Source: Nakamurella antarctica (lineage in GTDB: Bacteria > Actinomycetota > Actinomycetes > Mycobacteriales > Nakamurellaceae). Taken from it: a stretch of 64,000 bases of DNA. This document shows positions 59,101 through 64,000 of this stretch, piece after piece (position 1 is the first letter of the stretch; each line of letters starts with the position of its first letter). The position numbers and the translations under genes are program-made. The notes below the pieces were generated by a model. The model did not search any database. It saw nothing but the letters and a program-made list of their open reading frames with translations, and was not told the DNA's origin. The DNA lies in assembly GCF_003860405.1 (NCBI RefSeq), contig NZ_CP034170.1, forward strand, positions 1,798,001 to 1,862,000, written 5' to 3'.

Positions 59101-60133
59101 CATCGCGGGTGATCGTCACCGTCGCTAAACACTGCTGCTCCAACAACACCTGCACGGCCTTGGACAACGCAATGTTGTAAGGCAACTCCGACGCCACCAC
59201 ACCCGGTGAAGTCGTGTTCGCCACACCATCATCAGGGTCCAACACAATGCTCGGCCCAACAGGGGCCACGAACGGGAAGCCAATAACCACGAACTGCGAC
59301 AAATGCGCAGACTCCCCCACTACCGTTCCACTACCCGCAGCCCCCGACCCAGCATCAAATCGGGACGCCAACGCAATCCACGGGTCGCCGGTGTTTTCGC
59401 GGGTGAAGATCTTCACCGTGGCCGGGTCCACCCCCGCCGCCGCCAACCCGGTTTTGTTCACATCGAAAGTGACAGTGACACCCGGGTCCACCGACGTCAC
59501 AATCACCGGGCCGTCAGGGACTTTCACCGTCGTCACCGCAGCCTCAAACCGGGTCACCCCCACCCCAGCACTATCAGTGGCAGTAACTTCCACCGGCGCT
59601 GACACCGCAACACCATCCACCGCAATAGCCGCAGCCTCAGAAACCGTCACCGGTAACTGCGCAACATCAACGGCCAACACACCTGCGGTTTCCTCACCAC
59701 CGAAAACGATCGACGCGCCCACCGCATCAGCAGACACCATGTCACCAGACCCCGGGGTGACCCGACCGGAACCAACAACAACATCCCCACCCACACCGCC
59801 TGTGCCAGAGCTACCGGAACTGCCGAGGGTTGCAGGATCCGTACCAGCAGGACCGGTGCCAGTGGGGTCGGTGCCAGCCGGATCAGCGGGGGCAGAACGG
59901 ATGTTCGCAGCCGCCGCGGCCCGCACCTTCGCCAGCGTCACCACACCCGCCGCCGCTGTCCGTTCCTTCACGGCTTGGGCTGCGATACCGGCGTAATCAA
60001 CGACCGGAATGGGGAACGCCTGCGCCGGAGCGACAGCAGAAACAGCCAACGCAACAGCAACCACCCCCGCCAACACACCGCGCATCCCACCCACACGCAC
60101 ACGAGCGCCCACAAACCCCGAAGCTGCCCGCAT
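53189..60133 (-). CDS. Secreted YD/RHS-repeat polymorphic toxin with CdiA-type tRNase-like tip
   Basis: 2314 residues. A signal peptide (~1-39, ending AQA) is followed by a low-complexity region. Residues ~293-485 resemble Amidase_3 but lack its catalytic residues. From ~620 to ~1900 there are about 30 YD repeats (GxxTxYxYDxxG type). The RHS core (GGEITDPTNDLNSYYARQYD ... NRYAFVSGNPTTNTDYLGYC) is at ~1930-1990, then a conserved linker (WSDPRRSSSATAVATKVGAG). The last ~120 residues (FEKLFGAVGGNSKTIDKIVG, AVSFKTLDTRSVTYQTASKL, LKGYIDQLDAYSSG) resemble CdiA tRNase tips. It is translationally coupled (TGATG) to the LPxTG protein. Confidence 0.85.
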   Translation of the reverse strand: MRAASGFVGARVRVGGMRGVLAGVVAVALAVSAVAPAQAFPIPVVDYAGIAAQAVKERTAAAGVVTLAKVRAAAAANIRSAPADPAGTDPTGTGPAGTDPATLGSSGSSGTGGVGGDVVVGSGRVTPGSGDMVSADAVGASIVFGGEETAGVLAVDVAQLPVTVSEAAAIAVDGVAVSAPVEVTATDSAGVGVTRFEAAVTTVKVPDGPVIVTSVDPGVTVTFDVNKTGLAAAGVDPATVKIFTRENTGDPWIALASRFDAGSGAAGSGTVVGESAHLSQFVVIGFPFVAPVGPSIVLDPDDGVANTTSPGVVASELPYNIALSKAVQVLLEQQCLATVTITRDDPNTRVVSEAMRAATAAAANPALTATIAFDAPEGHAWGTNPSQGGTKVFNFDRPADDALAGTIIAGLPTYTGRPAKKWNALSNGVPHASFANIAGAYTHLEVLNLDNNFDWAVINDPAGFQSIANGLFASFAQYLTGAGFDCGTPATTGWPAAPSDAEKARWRQLGVHNYQTYGAEPVAFTTGNLIEQLPIYSLPGDSGVDVGLTYNSQDGRLTRNGAGWSMGPGAHVQRFIDGSVMMAGGDGASYVFNPDGAGGFTSDPGANLALADTGSGRLTMTSPDGRIWVFDAADVDGIGELASYVDARGHGYTLEYGTPSANAQFVPLASITDTNGQVITVGSDDLGRVTSYTVPGGRVWGFTYDGAGDLTSITYPDGGVRVFTYDGAHQLLTATDPLGVLYLVNTFDTAGRVVEQRDAENNVRRFAYNAGSTVYTDNEGNNTTYEFDTASRVTAIVDAAGGVKRFAYDAANNVVASTDQLGRTWNYTFDAAGNTTSVTQPDGTVTSFTYSPTGTVTSSTDTGGVGGATRTTTFDVTSQGLVTGAHLPDGSSTAATFDAAGNVTSQTNPGGETTLYAWNSVGQLTSSTDPAGNTTTLGYDNAGQAVSTTDAAGNTSTFGYDQAGNLATVTDPAGAVTSYTYDRNGHVLTSTDPAGGVTSYTWDVLFRMASVTDPTGAVTGFEYNTEDDLTATTDPMGAVTKYTRDQLYRIVGITDPNGNTWSTGFDPTGQATSSTDPLGAVSTNTVDANGRVITVTDPRGGVWTTEYDNVGRVIASTDAAGGVTGYIYDVLGRVVKTIDAVGSEIVYTYTVNGQIATATDPDGRVTTHTYTPNGQVATVTDPAGQVTSYTYDTRGHLAAVTDALGAVNTFTYDSLGRLTGSTDPLGRTSTQTLDSRGLVTAASDPAGNTTTFTYDGAGRALTATDPLGAVTAQTLDPAGRVTAVTDPMGAVTKTGFDPAGQPVTATDPAGTTTTFGYDPVGQLTTLIEAATPTGIGGTAGASTATANVTTKYSYDKVGNRTTVTDPNGNTTATVFDASSRPTQVTNAAGTVTTKNVFDAVGEVLSSVDGNGDTTTNTYTAAGLLTQQKFTNTGAPPGQAPAPDTTVAWEFDAVGRPIAMTDTVGVTGWTYDAAGQVLSETNPVGATINHAYNKAGQQTALTYPTGETLTTTFDTSGLPVAQKSPFGDLKYAFDKAGRLVSEDRSNGVNTTLGYDKAGRVTNITHQLPTDPTPTPLGPVQPGSGGNTAGGIAPGDYLAGWDIPTAQGQAPAGGKIVLGYGYDTRSNVTTETNTVTTSGVDPRAGLAALLTPTTVAGVASGLAQPVTSNTQTHTYDPLNRLTATTTTNTGAGATAAGAGGAGAGGAAAAGAGGGGASTYGYDAAGNRVSAVTTGADPATIAATFNDLNQIISSTGSHVATYTYDGVGQRTKETVDGLLTNYAWSPQNRLTHIMRDGRTTDNTYDGIGRLQTSTDTTTTGSTGNASGGAGSGSGGGMVGQPTVTSSVWDGLSVLSQTNPVSGTTNMVRDVTGNVAIQASTLTTPGTGVRWNLTDAQGSPVAQTIGGAVTEQATYGDYGNQTFNTPGWNATVGYGGEITDPTNDLNSYYARQYDPVTATWLSPDPYQGSVFASQTQNRYAFVSGNPTTNTDYLGYCPLNSSDFTGGPRCGGQPKPVRHTGLLKDPQSAGDLSSVRITPPPVPAQVAVTKTTGKDDTGWSDPRRSSSATAVATKVGAGLAPTGGGEPIDSSDVAVRHDDPCIAGPGACSADVFHQVCDRLGCQILPGNVWVIPGHEWLLTEDWLTSSGAAELPGLLLALSLILGPEIDSLGRLTARSALKATTVEDMNAAYAALWKLEPKVRGLEFEKLFGAVGGNSKTIDKIVGTTAVSFKTLDTRSVTYQTASKLRSKLKGYIDQLDAYSSGRLNGVPVSLGADFSGKSVELIIPSTGTSAAQQAVLAEMRNYAMNKGITLDIKALG

Positions 60134-60993
60134 CAGATCGAACCCATTTCATCAGAAGACGCAGAACCAGCACCAGCACCCGCAGAGCCGTTTGGCCCAC
60201 CGTCGGGCCGGCGGCGCCGAGACACCGCCAACAACCCAGCACCCAGCAACAACAGCACCCCAGCCAAAACCACCCACACCGCCACATTCACACCCGTCAC
60301 CGGCAACGCACCCCCCACCGGAACCGCAAACACACCCACAGGTCTCACCACACCGCCGCCGCTGGCAGCAACACCACCACCCGCACCACGGCTAGCCTGC
60401 GCATCACGGCTAGCCTGTGCGGTGGGGGCCGCTGCTGCCGCTGCAGCGGTGTCATCAAACAGTTTTTTCAGCTGCTTAGCATCCGAAACCCCGTCGGCGT
60501 TGAAGTCCTCAGACCCCACAGCGCAAGTCACGTCGCCGCAGATCAACACCTCAACCCAATCGGGGATACCGTCGGCGTCAGCGTCAGTGGAACCGTCCTC
60601 ACAACTAGCGCTCCCGCAGATGATCTGTTCCACATAGTCAGGAATGCCATCGGCGTCAGCGTCAGCTTTCGGGTCAGCACATACCGCCGTGCCGCACGCC
60701 CGGATTTCCACCCAATCAGGAACACCATCCCCGTCACTGTCCTGCCCCGGCGTCAAACACGTCGCAGTACCGCACACCTGACGCTCAACAACATCAGTGA
60801 TCCGATCACCATCAGAATCGCACTTTGTGGCATCCACCCCCACACACGACACCGACACATCACCAAGCGCTGCAGAGACGCCCAAAGGAGATCTCGCTGA
60901 GGCAGCGATAGGCGTATCTGCGACAGCAGTGCTCACTGGTAACGCAAAAACAACCATCAACACACTGGTGACACCCAGTAAGAACTGACGCAT
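60133..60993 (-). CDS. LPxTG-anchored surface protein with Cys/Asp-rich repeats
   Basis: 286 residues from the ATG at 60993, with SD GAGGCG. A signal peptide (MRQFLLGVTSVLMVVFALPV ... VADT) leads to four repeats of ~34 residues, each with a CGxAxC-like Cys pair and a DxDxDG(I/V)PD(W/Y)VE motif like calcium-binding thrombospondin-3 repeats. An Ala/Gly linker leads to LPVTG, a hydrophobic helix (VWVVLAGVLLLLGAGLLAV) and RRRR, so it is a likely sortase substrate. An extra ~28-residue tail follows the RRRR. Its stop overlaps the toxin start by one base, so both are made together. Confidence 0.85.
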   Translation of the reverse strand: MRQFLLGVTSVLMVVFALPVSTAVADTPIAASARSPLGVSAALGDVSVSCVGVDATKCDSDGDRITDVVERQVCGTATCLTPGQDSDGDGVPDWVEIRACGTAVCADPKADADADGIPDYVEQIICGSASCEDGSTDADADGIPDWVEVLICGDVTCAVGSEDFNADGVSDAKQLKKLFDDTAAAAAAAPTAQASRDAQASRGAGGGVAASGGGVVRPVGVFAVPVGGALPVTGVNVAVWVVLAGVLLLLGAGLLAVSRRRRPDGGPNGSAGAGAGSASSDEMGSI

Positions 60994-61687
60994 GATCGCC
61001 TCATTAGTCGAGTGATTTTCACCCCGAAGAGACGCATACAGACGAATCAAATGGGAATTGCTTGTGAATGTACTGCATCAAAGTAGGTCAACCACCCGAA
61101 AGGTCTCGCAAGTTTTTCCAACGAGCCAGCTAGCCTGCCCGGAACATGACCCCCATGTGACATCTCACTCCGGTTCTTCGGTATACCGCCCGTTCTCAGG
61201 GCCACCTCACCGTGGTTGACGCCAGCAGCAAGGCGCGATCACATCACACGCTCACGGCGCTACCAGATTCGCTGACAGACGCACCACGCCAACCCCACCC
61301 AGTTCGGAGCTGGCGTGGTTGCGCCGGAAGCTCCCCCACAGCTTCCGAGACCACAGGCCATTAGCCGCCTGCAGCCATGCACCCATCCAGCCAGGGCTCC
61401 ATCCCGGGGGTCTCCGCTGCGAAGAACGTTAGATTGGGGGATGATCGCGTCGAGAGGCTCCGAGGCTGGACACGCTCTCACGCCTCGCTGCGTGCCGGGC
61501 CGAATATGGCAGCGGAATAAGTGATGTCAAGGTGTATACCTTCGCGCAGCCATCTGCCTCGATATTGGGTAGTAGCTGCAATCATCATCTTGGGGAAATA
61601 CACTCAACCTGCACCACGTTCACAGGTAACGGATCGATAGTCGCTTACGTCCTTTCGTAGGTAGTGACTCACCTCTAAGGGGAACTA
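60994..61687. other. Intergenic region with paired hairpins between surface-protein and ParA-like operons
   Basis: 694 bases without a credible gene. It contains the divergent promoters of the surface protein/toxin operon and the ParA-like gene. Two hairpins are visible: ACCACGCCA (61283-61291) with TGGCGTGGT (61311-61319), and CGGAAGCT (61325-61332) with AGCTTCCG (61340-61347). No T-tract follows either. The last 12 bases carry AAGGGGAA, the SD of the next gene. Confidence 0.5.
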
Positions 61688-62533
61688 ATGATTTTGGGAC
61701 GCAGCAGTACTGCGAAGGCACAGTTGATCGACGCTATCGTCTCGGGCTGGTCAGGGCCGAGACAGGCAACGGTGATTGGCCCCAAGGGTGGGTCATCGAA
61801 GACGACCGTGCTAGGCCTGCTAGCGCTCTACCTGGCTCAATACCGCGCCGACACGGTAGCGGCAGTGGATGCGAACACTGACATCGGCACGCTTTCCATG
61901 CGATTGGGCGCACCCGATCTCAAGGGCACGCGGCGCCTGGTCGACCTCATGGCATGCGCCAACGACATCACTTCCCTGACTGACCTCGCCCCTTTCTTAC
62001 AGGTTGTTGGCCGGGTTCGCGTGCTGTCGAACGCAGGCATCACTGCTGAGGCAATGGGCAAAATGTCCGAGGACGACTACCGGGCGGTGCTCATAGTGCT
62101 CAGCCGGTACCTCGATTTGGTCCTCACAGACAATGGCACCTCCGTAACGGGACCCATCTCTACGGCCTCACTTGCCTCCGCGCACGCTCTTGTCTTGGCA
62201 GCCGAAATGTCTGTTGATTCACTCAATCTGGTGCAACCAGCGGTCGACGCGCTGTATCGATCGGGTCACACCGACCTAGTCGGCAACGCCGTCATGGTCA
62301 TTTCAGTGAAGTCTGCGAAAATAAACCCCAAAGCATTTGAAGAAGGAGTAGAGCATTATCGCCGCCAAGTCCGTAAGGTGATCATCGTGCCCTTCGATCC
62401 TCATCTGGGCAAAGATGGACGTCTGTCTATCGACTTACTCAAACCGGCGACTCAACATGCCTACCTGGAAGCCGCAGCAGAGCTAGCAGGTTCGTTCGGT
62501 TCTTCGCCTCGCATCGAAGGGTGGCAGCCATGA
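61688..62533 (+). CDS. ParA/MinD-family ATPase
   Basis: 281 residues. The deviant Walker A motif is at residues ~30-42 (IGPKGGSSKTTVLGLLAL), with a Walker A' (VAAVDANTDIGTLSMRLG) and a second acidic motif (DLVLTDNGTSVTGP). This type is common in actinobacteria next to type VII secretion or pilus genes, but no such genes are seen in the window, so the role is not assigned. The stop overlaps the next start by four bases (ATGA). Confidence 0.82.
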   Translation: MILGRSSTAKAQLIDAIVSGWSGPRQATVIGPKGGSSKTTVLGLLALYLAQYRADTVAAVDANTDIGTLSMRLGAPDLKGTRRLVDLMACANDITSLTDLAPFLQVVGRVRVLSNAGITAEAMGKMSEDDYRAVLIVLSRYLDLVLTDNGTSVTGPISTASLASAHALVLAAEMSVDSLNLVQPAVDALYRSGHTDLVGNAVMVISVKSAKINPKAFEEGVEHYRRQVRKVIIVPFDPHLGKDGRLSIDLLKPATQHAYLEAAAELAGSFGSSPRIEGWQP

Positions 62534-63435
62534 CACACCCTCGCCACCTTAAGGACGATCAAACCGTGACTACGGCCCTACCTTTCCCCCAAGCGACCAA
62601 TGATCCCGGCTGGCAACCTCCAGGCGCACGCCGCAGGTCGTGGAAAGCTGCCGTGCTTCTAGCCGGTCTTGTGGTCGCAGTGATCGGCGTAGGTACCGCG
62701 TTGACCCTGGGTGGCCCAGACGAGCAAAAGCCCGCTCAGGCCGCCACGACGGTGGTGACTGCGCCAGCAAAGACCGTGGTGACGGTGGTGGCTACTACTT
62801 ATCCGGCGTCGCAAGCTACGGCGTCTTCGCAAGATTCCTCACCAAGCTCAGAGGCATCCGCGACCTCGGCCAGCTCAGAGCCATCAGCGCCTTCGCCAGC
62901 CGCAGAGGCCCCGCCTGTGACGACACAAGAAGTGCCTGCGCCGGAACCCGCGGTAGTGCCTGCTCCTGCCGCCGTAGCCGCTCCGGCGCCCGTCGTGGTC
63001 AGAACCACCACGACATCTGTCGTGACCAAGACCGCGGCGCCAGTGGTCGCCCCGGCTCCTGTCCCAGCGCCAGCTCCCGCGCCAGTACCCGTCCCTGCAC
63101 CAGCACCAGCACCTGCGCCCGCGCCGGCGCCAGCGCCCGTGGTCGTCCCGGCTCAGCCTTCTGGCGCTACGAGCGTGTACATCAACCTCGACGGGATTTC
63201 AGCTACTGCGGGTGGCCTCAAGGCCGCGGTAACTGTCACCACCGACGGATCCTCCCCTAACGCCACGCTTCTGCTCAGCGGACCGGAGAGCAGGTCCATC
63301 CCCATGAGCGGTGGGCCGGCCAGCTTCGCAGCAAGCGTCTCAGGGCTCGCCCCTGGTACCTACACGGTGGTAGTCAGAGCGTCATCGGACTCATTGACGG
63401 CGAATACTATTCCTGCAACTATCGCCATCAGCTAG
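62530..63435 (+). CDS. Membrane-anchored Pro/Ala-rich protein with C-terminal beta domain
   Basis: 301 residues. A cytoplasmic N terminus (~35 residues) is followed by one transmembrane helix (AAVLLAGLVVAVIGVGTALT). A Thr/Ser/Ala/Pro-rich extracellular stalk (~55-215, with PAPAPAP runs) leads to a ~85-residue C-terminal domain rich in beta-strands (TSVYINLDGISATAGGLKAA ... LAPGTYTVVVRASSDSLTAN) of Ig-like appearance. It is translationally coupled to the ParA/MinD-like ATPase upstream. It probably sits in the envelope. Function unknown. Confidence 0.75.
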   Translation: MTHPRHLKDDQTVTTALPFPQATNDPGWQPPGARRRSWKAAVLLAGLVVAVIGVGTALTLGGPDEQKPAQAATTVVTAPAKTVVTVVATTYPASQATASSQDSSPSSEASATSASSEPSAPSPAAEAPPVTTQEVPAPEPAVVPAPAAVAAPAPVVVRTTTTSVVTKTAAPVVAPAPVPAPAPAPVPVPAPAPAPAPAPAPAPVVVPAQPSGATSVYINLDGISATAGGLKAAVTVTTDGSSPNATLLLSGPESRSIPMSGGPASFAASVSGLAPGTYTVVVRASSDSLTANTIPATIAIS

Positions 63436-63511
63436 AAACGCAAGGCCGTGGGTCGGGTTATAAAACGCTATCCCAGCACCTCCACACATCTCTTGATGAG
63501 GCTTCCCTCCC

Positions 63512-64000
63512 GTGTTTATCTTGCTACCGCCCTCAGAAACAAAGCTGCAAGGAGGGGACGGAACTCCGCTGGATGTGCATCGGTTGGCCTTTCCGTCTCT
63601 CACCGCCAGTCGCTTGGCTCTGATGGCCGCGTTATCGGACCTGTGCAGCGATCTCCCAGCGGCTCGGAAAGCGCTGGGAGTTGCAAGCACCAAGGACCCG
63701 GAATTACTGGCCAACCTGCACCTAACATCGGCCCCGACCATGCCGGCGCTGAACCGCTACACCGGTGTCTTATTTGATCATTTGGCCGTGGGGACGATGA
63801 CACGTGTTGAACGCGCCAGGGCAGATAGCCGTATCATGATCACCTCGGCACTGTTCGGCATGGTTGCTGCGTCGGACCCGATACCGGCTTACCGCCTCTC
63901 CGCAGGCTCCATACTGCCTGGCGTGCCCACAATCTCGGCCTGGTGGAAACCACACTTGTCTCCGATCCTCGCAAATATCGACGGGCCCGTCATCGATCTT
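63512..64000 (+). CDS. yaaA: Peroxide stress protein YaaA, 3' end outside window
   Basis: 163 codons to the right edge, starting at a GTG (63512). The start FILLPPSETKLQGGDGTPLD is the hallmark of the YaaA (DUF328/UPF0246) family, with NRYTGVLFDHLAVGTMTRVE and the YRLSAGSILPGVPTISAWWK block. YaaA lowers free iron and protects against peroxide in E. coli. The frame is open through the window end, so the last ~90 residues are missing. Confidence 0.88.
   Translation, partial: MFILLPPSETKLQGGDGTPLDVHRLAFPSLTASRLALMAALSDLCSDLPAARKALGVASTKDPELLANLHLTSAPTMPALNRYTGVLFDHLAVGTMTRVERARADSRIMITSALFGMVAASDPIPAYRLSAGSILPGVPTISAWWKPHLSPILANIDGPVIDL

Noticed and set aside
53189-60133. Many regularly spaced short DNA repeats that might suggest a CRISPR or minisatellite
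   Set aside because: They are codons of YD repeats in one 2314-residue frame; spacers are not distinct and the repeats are degenerate.

Overview
The window is a high-GC chromosomal segment from an actinomycete. The evidence is the ctaB / tkt-tal-zwf-opcA-pgl cluster (OpcA is an actinobacterial partner of glucose-6-phosphate dehydrogenase), a mycothiol-type DinB-fold protein, RNase J next to dapA and ftsK, and the rimP-nusA-ylxR-infB-rbfA-nrnA-truB-ribF-rpsO-pnp-M16-dapB order. I cannot name the genus. No rRNA, tRNA or CRISPR was found.

Coordinates 1-11957 hold central metabolism. On the minus strand are an unrecognised partial gene and ctaB. On the plus strand are the pentose-phosphate operon, malate dehydrogenase, an ArsB/NhaD-type permease, and a coupled pair made of a degenerate NUDIX protein and a small hypothetical. 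Coordinates 11967-42258 are mostly housekeeping on the minus strand: ftsK, a DUF952 protein, rnj, dapA, ferritin, ggt, dapB, an M16 protease, pnp, rpsO, ribF, truB, an MFS transporter, nrnA, rbfA, infB, ylxR, nusA, rimP and proS. Small plus-strand islands lie within it: a ribbon-helix-helix regulator with a DUF4097 protein, an acetyltransferase, and two DUF4439-type genes. truB and proS each carry one apparent 1-nt deletion in a G/C run, which looks more like sequence error than real gene death.

Coordinates about 42600-61000 are an accessory island read on the minus strand, and are the most interesting part. The series starts with an LPxTG-anchored surface protein carrying four Cys/Asp-rich (DxDxDG) repeats. 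It is translationally coupled to a 2314-residue secreted YD/RHS-repeat toxin. That toxin has a catalytically degenerate Amidase_3-like domain near its N terminus and a C-terminal domain resembling CdiA-type tRNase toxins, and a CdiI-like immunity gene overlaps its 3' end. Downstream lies a chain of displaced, promoterless copies of the toxin 3' half with different tips: a short remnant (copy A), an 803-codon RHS copy frameshifted into a HINT-pretoxin tip with its own immunity gene (copy B), and a broken third toxin tail with a third putative immunity gene. IS3, IS256 and ISL3 elements or remnants interrupt the chain. Mosaic identity between the full gene and copy B suggests gene conversion, so the locus looks like a toxin-tip reservoir of the Rhs/CDI orphan-module type, here in an actinobacterium.

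Coordinates 61688-64000 return to plus-strand genes: a ParA/MinD-like ATPase coupled to a Pro/Ala-rich membrane-anchored protein, then the 5' part of yaaA, cut by the window edge.
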